The notes beneath the pieces are model-generated. The model worked only from the letters and a program-made list of their open reading frames with translations. It was not told the DNA's origin and made no database searches. 64,000 nucleotides of DNA from Leuconostoc holzapfelii (GTDB lineage: Bacteria > Bacillota > Bacilli > Lactobacillales > Lactobacillaceae): the NCBI RefSeq assembly GCF_012396485.1, contig NZ_JAAXPO010000009.1, positions 1 through 64,000 on the forward strand, written 5' to 3'. Numbering within the stretch: the first letter of the stretch is position 1; every line of letters begins with the position of its first letter. Of the stretch, positions 55,062 to 63,999 are shown piece after piece. Position numbers and translations under genes: made by a program.

Positions 55062-56636
55062 TTAATCTTTTTCGCGTACAGTGAATTCACGATGTTGGCG
55101 CGGTGCCCCACCAGTGCGGCGTTCTGTTGAACGGCCGTCACGACGCTTGTAATCGCCAAAGCGACGTTCGCCGTTAGCACCACCGCCTTCACGACGTGGA
55201 CCACCATTGCTACGACGATCACGGTTACCACGGTAACCGCCACGACGTTCGCTCCCACCACGGCTTCCGCCATTGCCATTACGGCGTGATGATGAGCCAC
55301 CATTACCACGACGACGTGGTAATGGTCGTTCGCGAGTGATTTCAACTGGTGTGTTTTGCTTTGCCAAATCAGCAACCGATGACAACAAAGCTGCTGCCAA
55401 TTGTTCTGCGCTGTATTGGTTTGTCAACTTTTCAACTTCTGATTGAATTTCGTCAACATCAACCGTGTTCACTAACTTTGACACTTCATCAGCCGCATTC
55501 TTAATCTTACCAATACGTGCTTCTTGCAATGTTGCGGGTTGCAAAGGTGTCATGCGCTTCTTGGTGAGTTCTTCCACACCACGCAAATAGTCCATTTCAT
55601 TTGGCGCAACTAGTGTCACTGACACACCCTTGGCACCGGCACGGCCAGTACGGCCGATACGGTGAACGTATGATTCTGGGTCTTGTGGAATATCGAAGTT
55701 ATAAACGTGTGACACATCCTTAACATCCAAACCACGTGCCGCCACATCGGTTGCAACCAAAATGTTAATTTCATGCGACTTGAATTGTGCCAAGACGCGT
55801 GAACGCATTTGTTGGGTCAAATCACCATGCAAACCAGCTGCATGGTAGCCACGTGCTTCCAAACCACGAGATAATTCTTCAACGCGACGCTTTGTACGGC
55901 CAAACACAATCGCCAACTTTGGTGCTTGCACATCAAAGATACGTGTCATTGTATCAAACTTTTCGTTTTCACGCATCCGAACGAAGTATTGATCAACCAA
56001 ATCTGTTGTCAATTCTTTGGCTTCAATTTGGATGTGTTCTGGGTTCGTCATGAACTTCACACCAATCCGCTTAATGGCAGGTGGCATTGTGGCTGAGAAC
56101 AATAATGTTTGACGATCGGCTGGTGTGTTGTTGATGATAGCTTCAATATCATCCAAGAAGCCCATGTTCAACATTTCGTCGGCTTCATCCAAAACCAATG
56201 TCTTAACTTGGTCAATCTTAACCGTCTTACGGTTAATGTGATCAAGCAAACGACCAGGTGTGCCGACCAAAATTTGTGGTCGTGACTTCAAGTTTTGAAT
56301 TTGACGGCGAATGTCAGCCCCACCAAAGACAACCTGAACATCAACATGCTTGTCATGCCCCAACTTCTTTAATTCATCGGCTGTTTGAATCGCCAATTCA
56401 CGTGTTGGTGAAACAATTAAAGCTTGAATATTTTTGTTATCTAAATCAATGTGTTCCAAAATTGGCAAACCAAAGGCAGCTGTCTTACCAGTTCCTGTTT
56501 GCGCTTGACCAATCACATCTTTACCCGCTAATGTGAGCGGAATCGTGTTTTCTTGGATAGGTGTTGCTTCCACATAACCATGGGTTACAATCGCATCCAA
56601 AATATCTTGTGACAAACCGAGTTCACTAAACTTCAA
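55062..56636 (-). CDS. cshA: DEAD-box RNA helicase CshA
   Basis: A 524-residue ATP-dependent helicase of RNA decay and cold adaptation. Q motif FSELGLSQDIL, motif I AQTGTGKTAAF, Ia PTRELA, II VLDEADEML, III SATMPP, VI HRIGRTGRAG. The C-terminal 100 residues are Arg/Gly/Asn-rich, a low-complexity RNA-binding tail. The start is TTG at 56636, supported by GAGGAG 7 nt upstream; no ATG start is available nearby. CshA-type helicases work with RNase Y, also in this window. Confidence 0.95.
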   Translation of the reverse strand: MKFSELGLSQDILDAIVTHGYVEATPIQENTIPLTLAGKDVIGQAQTGTGKTAAFGLPILEHIDLDNKNIQALIVSPTRELAIQTADELKKLGHDKHVDVQVVFGGADIRRQIQNLKSRPQILVGTPGRLLDHINRKTVKIDQVKTLVLDEADEMLNMGFLDDIEAIINNTPADRQTLLFSATMPPAIKRIGVKFMTNPEHIQIEAKELTTDLVDQYFVRMRENEKFDTMTRIFDVQAPKLAIVFGRTKRRVEELSRGLEARGYHAAGLHGDLTQQMRSRVLAQFKSHEINILVATDVAARGLDVKDVSHVYNFDIPQDPESYVHRIGRTGRAGAKGVSVTLVAPNEMDYLRGVEELTKKRMTPLQPATLQEARIGKIKNAADEVSKLVNTVDVDEIQSEVEKLTNQYSAEQLAAALLSSVADLAKQNTPVEITRERPLPRRRGNGGSSSRRNGNGGSRGGSERRGGYRGNRDRRSNGGPRREGGGANGERRFGDYKRRDGRSTERRTGGAPRQHREFTVREKD

Positions 56637-56679
56637 AATTTTTCTCCTCTGCGCGCTCTGGCGCGTTTGCAATCAAACG

Positions 56680-57840
56680 TTACGACGTTTTGATCGCTGT
56701 AATTTCTGTAAATAGGGTCTTGGCGAGGGGTTCCCAGCTATGCCCTTTTTCAAGTACGTTGCTTAATAAAATCACGGCATCTTGACCATTTTGCGTGAAG
56801 ACGACGGTGGGCTCATAGCCAGTAATAACGCCATGCCCGTCATTATAACTTGCATGATGGTATAACCCAGCACTATAAGATTCCCCAGCTTCTGGCGTCC
56901 ACATCGCTTGTAAACATTTTTTATCGGTGATTTGATGATCAATCAACAGCCGATAATAAGTGTACAACTTACCAGTGGTCATTGCCATATTGCCTGTGCC
57001 TGTTTCCCGGGCAAATAATCCTGGGTTATCATAGGTTGGCGCACTATAATCAGCTTTTTGATACCCAATTGTTCGATGCGCATTCGTCAAAAAATGACTA
57101 TAATCAGCAATATTTAAATGGTATTGCTGATTAAAAACATGATTGAATAACGTGTCGTATGATTGCCCAGTGACCTGCATCAAGATACCAGCGAGTAAAC
57201 GATAATTCACAGCCTGATACGCCCATGCTTTAGAATTAAGTAACCGCACGTGTGCTGCATCAAAAGCAACATTATCTTGCTCTGTTTTCGCCTTGTTTCC
57301 CATGATGTATTCGGCCAACCCGCTGGTCATCGTCATCATTTGTCGAATCGTTACTTGGTTTGACCCAGGCACATTCGGATAATATTTTGACAATAACGTA
57401 TCAAGGCTGAGTTTCCCAGCTTGAACTTGTTGCATAATTAACGTTGCTGTGAAGCTCTTTTGCAACGAGGCAATTTGATACAATGACTGGGCATTGTTAT
57501 GTTGCTGCTTGGCATGGTCAGCATAGCCATAACCTTGTTGCAAAATCACTTGATTGTGGTGCACAATCAGGGCTGTGCCAATGTAGCCCGCTGCTTTGAG
57601 CTGCTGATCTACTTGGACGGCTGTTTGATCTTGTTTCAAGAAAACATTTTGATCTAATCTTGCTGCCTTGAGCCCATCATTTAATTTTGCTCGGGTCGCT
57701 AGTGCTTTTGAAACACGGGCATCAGCCGTTGACCGAACAGCCACAAAACTCGCGCCCCCGACAATACTCAACACGAGGGTCACCAAAAGGCCGCGTCGCC
57801 AAAATTTGGCACTGATGGTTTGATGTTGCATGCGTTTCAA
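56680..57840 (-). CDS. Serine-hydrolase/beta-lactamase-family protein with altered active site
   Basis: An exported or membrane-anchored protein of about 386 residues in the penicillin-binding/class C beta-lactamase fold. One N-terminal hydrophobic segment (GLLVTLVLSIVGGASFVAV) acts as anchor. The SxxK motif is IASLQKSFTA. The second motif, normally YxN, aligns to YQA in WAYQAVNYRLLAG, so Asn is missing; the third motif region is GHGVITGYEP. Hydrolytic activity is therefore uncertain. Start TTG at 57840 with GGGGG 8 nt upstream is preferred to ATG at 57831. Lies between murF and cshA. Confidence 0.82.
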   Translation of the reverse strand: MKRMQHQTISAKFWRRGLLVTLVLSIVGGASFVAVRSTADARVSKALATRAKLNDGLKAARLDQNVFLKQDQTAVQVDQQLKAAGYIGTALIVHHNQVILQQGYGYADHAKQQHNNAQSLYQIASLQKSFTATLIMQQVQAGKLSLDTLLSKYYPNVPGSNQVTIRQMMTMTSGLAEYIMGNKAKTEQDNVAFDAAHVRLLNSKAWAYQAVNYRLLAGILMQVTGQSYDTLFNHVFNQQYHLNIADYSHFLTNAHRTIGYQKADYSAPTYDNPGLFARETGTGNMAMTTGKLYTYYRLLIDHQITDKKCLQAMWTPEAGESYSAGLYHHASYNDGHGVITGYEPTVVFTQNGQDAVILLSNVLEKGHSWEPLAKTLFTEITAIKTS

Positions 57841-57866
57841 CTTTGCATCCCCCAAAAATACAACAA

Positions 57867-59192
57867 CTATTGTACTAATGCATTAACAACGTTTTCTAGA
57901 TGAATGCCATGACTTGCTTTTAATAAGATCACATCATTTGCGTCCCCTAACGTCTCAAGGTCAGCAGTTAATTGGTCAAGTTGATGTGCGTCATATAAGT
58001 GCAAGTGCTCTGAATCAAAGTATGGCGCTAAAATGGGTGCCGTATTTTGTGTAAATAACTGCCCAACAAGGTAAACACCGGTCACGTTGGCTGCTAAAAT
58101 GGCCTGGGCCAAATCGGCATGTAATGTGGCTGCTTGTTCACCTAATTCTAACATATCCCCCAACACAACGTACTTATGTGGTGCCGGTATTGCTTTTAAT
58201 GTCGCCAAAACTGCTGCTACGGCCGTCGGATTTGAATTATAAACATCACTAATCAAATGCACACCGCGTGCTGTCACGAGTCGTTCTGTGCGATTTTTAG
58301 TCAAATCAAATGTTTGTAGCGCCAAAACGGCGTCGTTTAAATCAATATGTAATAAGATACCCGCTGAAACTGCTGCGAGCGCATTCATAATATTATACCC
58401 GCCAATCAACGGAATTGCAAATTGTGTCTGTTGATACGTGAATTGCGTTGTGGTTGCATCCCCTTGAATATCTGAAACACCGTCGCCAAATAGCAGCACG
58501 CGTTGGGCAACTTTAGCTTGTGTTAACAATGGCTCATCGTATGGGATGCACAAGACGCCGTCAGGTTTTAAACCAGCTACAATTTCTAATTTAGCTTTGG
58601 CAATATTTGCCCGTGTTTGGAAGAACGCAATGTGCGCTTCGCCAATCATCGTAATGATCGCCACATCAGGCACCACCATTTTAGAAAGTTGGGTCAATTG
58701 GCCTGGTCGGTCCATGCCAAGTTCAACAACCAACACCTCTGTATCAGCTGGCATCGTTAACAAAGTCATTGGCACACCAATTTCATTGTTAAAATTTTCG
58801 GGTGTTTTAAACGTTTTGAACTGACGGCCAACGACCGCGGCCGTCATATCTTTAGTCGTTGTCTTCCCATTAGACCCTGTGATAGCGACGACCTTTGGAT
58901 TCAGTTCTTGTCGGCGAAATGCCCCTAATTGTTGTAAAGCAACCAACGTGTCAGGCACAATAATGGCTGGCACATCCATAGCAATGCTGTGGTGTTCATC
59001 CACCAATACTGCCGCAGCACCGTGTTGCAGTGCATCTTGAATGTATTGATGACCATCGTTTTCAGCTACTAAAGCCACAAAAAGATCTCCAGGCACAACT
59101 TGCTGCGAGTTAAAGCTAACGCCAGTAATTAGCCCTTCACCCTGGACTTTAGCATTGAGAATGTCACCAATTTTTGCAATCGAATAGTTCAT
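57867..59192 (-). CDS. murF: UDP-N-acetylmuramoyl-tripeptide--D-alanyl-D-alanine ligase
   Basis: A 441-residue Mur ligase that adds the D-Ala-D-Ala (or D-Ala-D-Lac) dipeptide to the UDP-MurNAc peptide. P-loop ITGSNGKTTTKDM (about residues 107-119), ENFNNEIGVPMTLL, ELGMDRPGQL and VYNSNPTAV follow the family pattern. GGAG lies 5 nt before the ATG. Leuconostoc and Weissella build D-lactate-ending precursors, but specificity cannot be read from this sequence alone. Usual partner cshA is near. Confidence 0.94.
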   Translation of the reverse strand: MNYSIAKIGDILNAKVQGEGLITGVSFNSQQVVPGDLFVALVAENDGHQYIQDALQHGAAAVLVDEHHSIAMDVPAIIVPDTLVALQQLGAFRRQELNPKVVAITGSNGKTTTKDMTAAVVGRQFKTFKTPENFNNEIGVPMTLLTMPADTEVLVVELGMDRPGQLTQLSKMVVPDVAIITMIGEAHIAFFQTRANIAKAKLEIVAGLKPDGVLCIPYDEPLLTQAKVAQRVLLFGDGVSDIQGDATTTQFTYQQTQFAIPLIGGYNIMNALAAVSAGILLHIDLNDAVLALQTFDLTKNRTERLVTARGVHLISDVYNSNPTAVAAVLATLKAIPAPHKYVVLGDMLELGEQAATLHADLAQAILAANVTGVYLVGQLFTQNTAPILAPYFDSEHLHLYDAHQLDQLTADLETLGDANDVILLKASHGIHLENVVNALVQ

Positions 59193-59207
59193 ATTTACTC
59201 CAAAAGC

Positions 59208-60605
59208 CTACTCAACGGCCTGCTGAGATAAGCTATTTTTCTTAAAGACCGTAATTGTTTCAACGTGTGATGTTTGTGGAAATTGATCCACTGGTTGGAC
59301 TGCGCCGTCAATCGTGTAGCCCTGCTGGACAATTTCTGCTGCATCACGTGCCATCGTGACCGGATTACAACTAATGTAGACGATCCGCGTGGGCCCCATT
59401 TCAACGGTTGCGCGAATCAACTCGGTGGTCAAACCACGGCGCGGTGGGTCTACAAAAACAACTTCAGGCTTCAGATTCGCCTGCTCCCACACTTTAAATT
59501 GTTCAGGGGCATCTGCAAGGAGATAAGTCGCATTAGTAATCTGATTACGACGCATATTGTACTGTGCATCGGCAACCGCCCCTGGCACCACCTCAACGCC
59601 CAAAACTTGCTTTACCCGATTTGCCACGGTAATCCCAATCGTGCCAATGCCCGAATAGGCATCAATGATTGTATCTGTTGGCTTTAAGTCCGCCTTTTGC
59701 GCAGCTAAATCATACAACACCTCAGTCGTTTGTGGATTGACTTGATAGAAAGAATTTGGCCCAATGATGAATTCATACCCTAACAACGTATCATGGATGG
59801 CCGCTTCACCCCATAAGGTCCGATTATTAGGACTTAACAAGACGAAATCTTTTTTAGGGCTCAGGTTAAAGATGAAACTCTTGAGTTCTGGCAATGCAGC
59901 CTGCACGTCAGCGATAATGGCTGCTTCATTGGGAATTGTCGGGTCATTAGAGACCAAAACCACCATGAGCTCGTGTGAATAATAACCGCGCCGCACCATA
60001 ATATAACGGATCGCCCCGACTTGTTGATCAGGGTCAAACGCCGTGACTTGATATTTTTCAAGAATATCACGCACAACAACAATCGCCTGATCAATTTTAG
60101 CATCATTGACAAAATAATCCGTCATTGGGACCAAGTCATGGGTCCCGCGCCGGTAAAAACCACTGGTTAAGTGCCCGTCTTGCCACTTCACCGGTACAAT
60201 CGTTTTATTACGATAATACGTCGGATCGGCCATACCAATCGTTGGTGCAACCGGCACATCAAGGCCTTGTTGTGCCAATAAGCGTTGGACCTGTGTGCGT
60301 TTCAAGTCAAGTTGGGCTTGATATTTCATGTTGACTAATGGCGCCGTACCGGCATCAATCAAATATTGTCGTTGACTATTTTCCCGTTGGTCTGAAACAG
60401 TAAGTCGTGTCACGACTCGGGCGTATCCGGAAAACTTATCGACTTGGGTGACCGCAATGACAATTTTTTCACCTGGTAACGCATCAGCGACGTATAGCGG
60501 ATAAGTTGGTGTGATTTGGACAATCCCCATACCATCAATCCGAATATCATCGACAGTGACGGTCAATTGTTCATGCAGTTTTACTGGTAAAATTGTTCGT
60601 GGCAT
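59208..60605 (-). CDS. rlmD: 23S rRNA (uracil-C5)-methyltransferase, RlmD/RlmCD family
   Basis: A 465-residue SAM-dependent uracil methyltransferase. TRAM domain at 1-70, Rossmann domain with DAYSGIGTIGI (about residues 317-327), FVDPPRRGL, and catalytic Cys in YISCNPVTMARD. The iron-sulfur site (CxxxxxCGGCxxQ in RumA/RlmD) is replaced by DAGTAPLVNMKYQAQL around residues 84-99, with no Cys; the catalytic Cys is the only one in the protein. Shine-Dalgarno GTGGGA lies about 4 nt before the ATG. Confidence 0.9.
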   Translation of the reverse strand: MPRTILPVKLHEQLTVTVDDIRIDGMGIVQITPTYPLYVADALPGEKIVIAVTQVDKFSGYARVVTRLTVSDQRENSQRQYLIDAGTAPLVNMKYQAQLDLKRTQVQRLLAQQGLDVPVAPTIGMADPTYYRNKTIVPVKWQDGHLTSGFYRRGTHDLVPMTDYFVNDAKIDQAIVVVRDILEKYQVTAFDPDQQVGAIRYIMVRRGYYSHELMVVLVSNDPTIPNEAAIIADVQAALPELKSFIFNLSPKKDFVLLSPNNRTLWGEAAIHDTLLGYEFIIGPNSFYQVNPQTTEVLYDLAAQKADLKPTDTIIDAYSGIGTIGITVANRVKQVLGVEVVPGAVADAQYNMRRNQITNATYLLADAPEQFKVWEQANLKPEVVFVDPPRRGLTTELIRATVEMGPTRIVYISCNPVTMARDAAEIVQQGYTIDGAVQPVDQFPQTSHVETITVFKKNSLSQQAVE

Positions 60606-60676
60606 CCTGTCCCACTTGCTAGTTTCTCACCCTATCTCACACGATGATGACTAACATTTCTCCTTTTACATCGATT

Positions 60677-60712
60677 TAAAAAATAAAAGCGTTCACCAAA
60701 GTGAACGCTTTT
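60677..60712 (-). terminator. rpmE2 terminator
   Basis: Minus strand AAAAGCGTTCAC-TTTG-GTGAACGCTTTT then ATTTTTT. Confidence 0.92.
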
Positions 60713-60722
60713 ACCAGAACAA

Positions 60723-60989
60723 TTACTTGTCTTCGTTGTTCTTGAAGCCAAATCCAGCAAACTTCTTGTTGAACTTGTCGACCGCACCATCGGCTTGCGT
60801 AAACTTTTGCTTACCTGTGTAGAATGGGTGTGAGTCTGATGTGATATCCATACGGATAACTGGGTATTCAGTACCTTCAAAATCAGTTGTGTCGTTTGAT
60901 GTTGCAGTAGAAGCTGACAAGAACTTCTTACCTGTCGTTGCATCAAGGAAGACCACTGGACGGTATTCTGGGTGAATTTCTGCTTGCAT
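60723..60989 (-). CDS. rpmE2: 50S ribosomal protein L31 type B
   Basis: An 88-residue L31 of the zinc-free type: [19 protein letters not shown] at the start and [13 protein letters not shown] in the middle. The CxxC zinc cysteines of type A are lacking. AAGGAG lies 7-8 nt before the ATG. Good promoter at 61048-61076. It follows murA, as in the murAB-rho-rpmE arrangement of Bacillus, but rho is absent. Confidence 0.95.
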   Translation of the reverse strand: MQAEIHPEYRPVVFLDATTGKKFLSASTATSNDTTDFEGTEYPVIRMDITSDSHPFYTGKQKFTQADGAVDKFNKKFAGFGFKNNEDK

Positions 60990-61047
60990 AACTATTTCTC
61001 CTTAGCGCCCTGAAACATCTGTAACAGAGTCAGTTTATAACTAGTAT

Positions 61048-61076
61048 ATTTTATCATAAGCTACAATGCATTGCAA
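61048..61076 (-). promoter_or_regulatory. rpmE2 promoter
   Basis: TTGCAA (61071-61076), 17-bp spacer, TAAAAT (61048-61053). The leader contains the small imperfect hairpin CTGA...TCTGT-T-ACAGA...TCAG. Confidence 0.8.
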
Positions 61077-61092
61077 TCATGATTTTTAACTG

Positions 61093-62379
61093 TTAGGGCA
61101 TTAAATTAATTAAGTCAATCCCTTCAATTGAAATATCAGCCCCTAATCCGGCTAACTTTTCTTGAATTCGATCGTAACCACGTAAAATGTGGTCGGCATC
61201 ATTAATCACAGTATCCCCTTCAGCCATCACCGCTGCAATGACTAAGGCTGCGCCAGCTCGAATTTCAGCTGCCGCAACATCTGTGCCAATCAATCGTGGT
61301 GAATGGTTCACGCGAATCTTGCCAGGCTTTTCTGAATCGATATCCCCACCCATGCGACGCAATTCTGCAATGTGCTTGACGCGCTTTGGATAGATCGTGT
61401 CTTGAATCACACTTTCACCTTCAGCCATGAGCAACAATGGTGTAATAGGCTGCTGCAAGTCTGTGGCAAAACCTGGATAAGGCATTGTTTTGATGTTAAC
61501 GGGCTGCAAAGCATCCGATGGGTACACATGAATCGCATCTTCGCCAATATCAAGGTTAACACCCATTTCAATCAACTTCGAGGTATAAGATTCTAAGTGT
61601 TCTGGAATCACATTTTTAATCGTCACCCCATCACCAAAAGCTGCCGCCATACTCATGTAAGTCCCTGCTTCAATCCGATCAGGAATCACGGTATGGGTGT
61701 TGGTTGCCTTGAGTGTTGGCACCCCAGAAATGCGAATTGTATCCGTCCCAACACCGCGAATGTTGGCACCCATGTTGTTCAAAAACGTTGCAATATCGAT
61801 AATTTCTGGTTCACGCGCCGCATTTTCAATGATGGTTTGGCCCTTGGCGCGAACGGCAGCCAAAATAATATTGATTGTCGCCCCAACAGAAACGGTGTCT
61901 AGTGCAATGCGTGCCCCCACCAAGCCATTTTCTGTGGCATCAATGTGGATAATGTCATTACTTTCAGTAACTTTTGCCCCAAGGGCTTCAAAACCCTTAA
62001 TGTGTTGGTCAATTGGGCGACGCCCCAAATTATCACCACCAGGGAAAGTCACCGTTGCACGATTAAAGCGCCCTAATAAGGCACCCATGAAATAATAAGA
62101 GGCGCGAAGTGATTTAATCGCCCCACTTGGGAGATCGCTCTCCACAATTTGTGTTGGATCAATGGCCAAATTGCCATTTTCAAAATTCGAATGAACGTTC
62201 ATTGCATCCAAAATCAATTGCAAATTTTTCACATCGAGAATTTGGGGTACGGTATCAAACGTCACCGGTGTATCCGCCAAAATCGCAGCTGGAATCAGAG
62301 CCACCGTTGAATTTTTTGCGCCACCGATTGTGACTTCACCATGGAGGCGCTTGCCTCCGTGTACAATTATTTTAGCCAT
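61093..62379 (-). CDS. murA: UDP-N-acetylglucosamine 1-carboxyvinyltransferase (Asp116 variant)
   Basis: A 428-residue enzyme for the first committed step of peptidoglycan synthesis, adding enolpyruvate from PEP to UDP-GlcNAc. [16 protein letters not shown] at the start, [14 protein letters not shown] and [16 protein letters not shown] are canonical. The catalytic-loop Cys (Cys115 in E. coli) is Asp116 here, in [11 protein letters not shown]. That substitution is known to remove the fosfomycin target while keeping activity. AAGGA lies 6 nt before the ATG; promoter at 62414-62442. Confidence 0.95.
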   Translation of the reverse strand: MAKIIVHGGKRLHGEVTIGGAKNSTVALIPAAILADTPVTFDTVPQILDVKNLQLILDAMNVHSNFENGNLAIDPTQIVESDLPSGAIKSLRASYYFMGALLGRFNRATVTFPGGDNLGRRPIDQHIKGFEALGAKVTESNDIIHIDATENGLVGARIALDTVSVGATINIILAAVRAKGQTIIENAAREPEIIDIATFLNNMGANIRGVGTDTIRISGVPTLKATNTHTVIPDRIEAGTYMSMAAAFGDGVTIKNVIPEHLESYTSKLIEMGVNLDIGEDAIHVYPSDALQPVNIKTMPYPGFATDLQQPITPLLLMAEGESVIQDTIYPKRVKHIAELRRMGGDIDSEKPGKIRVNHSPRLIGTDVAAAEIRAGAALVIAAVMAEGDTVINDADHILRGYDRIQEKLAGLGADISIEGIDLINLMP

Positions 62380-62402
62380 GAAGTTTCCTTGTAAGAGTTA
62401 TA

Positions 62403-62442
62403 GTCCATCAACAATTATACCGTGTTGACGGACTGAACTCAA
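62403..62442 (-). promoter_or_regulatory. murA promoter centred in an 11-bp inverted repeat
   Basis: TTGAGT (62437-62442), 17-bp spacer, TATAAT (62414-62419). The -10 lies between arms GTCCGTCAACA and TGTTGATGGAC (62403-62433, one G-U if RNA). The same hairpin could end pheT transcripts, though no T tract follows. Confidence 0.7.
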
Positions 62443-62460
62443 ATTTAATTAGAAAAGATT

Positions 62461-63999
62461 TTAACGCACTGCCACATGGAACTGGGCAATCAATGCAGCC
62501 GTTACCCGCTCAAAATCAGCGTTAACCTCTGCTTCAACCAGTGTCTCATCATTATCTTGATACGTCAATGTATAGGCTAACGAGCGCTTACCAGCAGGCA
62601 ATTTATCGCCTGTGTAGACATCAAATAATTGAATATCAACCAGTTTGTCTCCGGCTGTTTGACGAATCAATGCCACAATATCCGCATGTTCTACCGTGTC
62701 ATCAACCAGTAGCGCAGCATCACGGCTCATTTGTGGGAAACGTGAAATTGGTGCATAGTGTACCCCAGTCTGCACTTGGGCCATGACAGCAAATAAATTC
62801 AATTCAAAACCAAACACTGGGGCTAATTTGTGGGCTTGGGTGACTTGTGGATGCAATTGACCAACAAAGCCCAAGTAAACGTCGCCGCTGTAAATATCGG
62901 CTGTTTGACCAGGGTGCATGTTTTGATGGCGCTTGGTAGCTTCATAGCGCACCTCATCGACCCCCATTTGAGCTAAGTATTGGGCGACAACACCCTTCAT
63001 GTCGTAAAAATCAACTGTTTTTTCTGTCTTATCTTGTTGCCAAGTAGACGTCGCGCGTGTCCCGGTCAGCACCCCAGCAAGATGTTCCATTTCTGTTGGG
63101 AGTGTATCAGGTGCGTTGGCGATAAAGATGCGGCCTTGTTCATACAACGCAACGTTTGCCACACCATGATTGACATTATAGACGACATCTTCTAACAAGC
63201 CAGCCAGCAAATTTTGACGGACAGTTGTCCGATCTGAACTCATTGGGTAATCTAGCGCCACAACTTTTTCACCAGGATTTTCAGCGAATTGTTGGGCCTT
63301 TTCTGGGGTTGTCAAAACATATGAGATGGCTTGGTTTAAGCCTAAGCTTTCCATAATACGCCGGCTGGCACGGATTTGGCGTTGCCGTAATGTGAGATGA
63401 CCCGGGGTTGTAGGACCATAAGGTAAGGTCACTGGTAAATTATCATACCCATATAGCCGGGCAATTTCTTCGATTAAGTCGGCTTCAATCCGCATATCCG
63501 GCCGTCGTGCTGGCAAAGTTACTTGGATCGTGTCGGCTTCAATTTGATAAGTAAAAGCTAATTGGTCAAAAATACCCGCAATATCTTTTAATGTCAGCGT
63601 TGTCCCAAGAATTTGGTTCACACGCGCAGCAGTCAAAGGCATGATCACTGTGTCATAGTCCGTATCTGCAGCAACGACTAGGCCACGAGCTACTTGACCG
63701 CCGGCTAAGTCATCAACCAAGTGTGCGGCATGGTCCAATGCGGTAAATGTGGCATCCCAGTTAACCCCACGTTCAAAACGTGCCGACGCTTCCGAGTGCA
63801 AATTGTGCCGTCGTGCCGTTGCGCGCACAAGACTTGGATTGAAGACCGCGCCTTCCAAAACAATGTGTCGCGTCGTATGGTCAACTTCTGAACTGGACCC
63901 ACCCATGACACCAGCCAGCATCAAAGGTTCATCAGCCGTAGCGATCACAATATCTTCACCCGCGCGTAATTCGCGTGTTTTGTCATCAAGCGTCACCAA
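62461..63999 (-). CDS. pheT: Phenylalanine--tRNA ligase beta subunit (3' part, 5' end outside window)
   Basis: The C-terminal 512 residues of PheT, cut by the right window edge. B3/B4 editing domain (LAGVMGGSSSEVDHTTRHIV, RRHNLHSEASARFERG), B5 domain (LPARRPDMRIEADLIEEIAR), the catalytic-like B6/B7 core and the C-terminal anticodon-recognition FDX-ACB domain (FPQMSRDAALLVDDTVE to the end) are in normal order. The N-terminal tRNA-binding domain and partner pheS would lie to the right. Confidence 0.95.
   Translation of the reverse strand: MVTLDDKTRELRAGEDIVIATADEPLMLAGVMGGSSSEVDHTTRHIVLEGAVFNPSLVRATARRHNLHSEASARFERGVNWDATFTALDHAAHLVDDLAGGQVARGLVVAADTDYDTVIMPLTAARVNQILGTTLTLKDIAGIFDQLAFTYQIEADTIQVTLPARRPDMRIEADLIEEIARLYGYDNLPVTLPYGPTTPGHLTLRQRQIRASRRIMESLGLNQAISYVLTTPEKAQQFAENPGEKVVALDYPMSSDRTTVRQNLLAGLLEDVVYNVNHGVANVALYEQGRIFIANAPDTLPTEMEHLAGVLTGTRATSTWQQDKTEKTVDFYDMKGVVAQYLAQMGVDEVRYEATKRHQNMHPGQTADIYSGDVYLGFVGQLHPQVTQAHKLAPVFGFELNLFAVMAQVQTGVHYAPISRFPQMSRDAALLVDDTVEHADIVALIRQTAGDKLVDIQLFDVYTGDKLPAGKRSLAYTLTYQDNDETLVEAEVNADFERVTAALIAQFHVAVR

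Noticed and set aside
55016-55375. Val/Ala-rich frame inside cshA
   Set aside because: It is a different-phase reading of the Arg/Gly-rich repeats of the CshA tail and has no start signal.
60632-60946. Open frame overlapping rpmE2 in another phase
   Set aside because: It is a Ser/Thr/Gln-rich shadow of the L31 gene and its terminator, without a Shine-Dalgarno.
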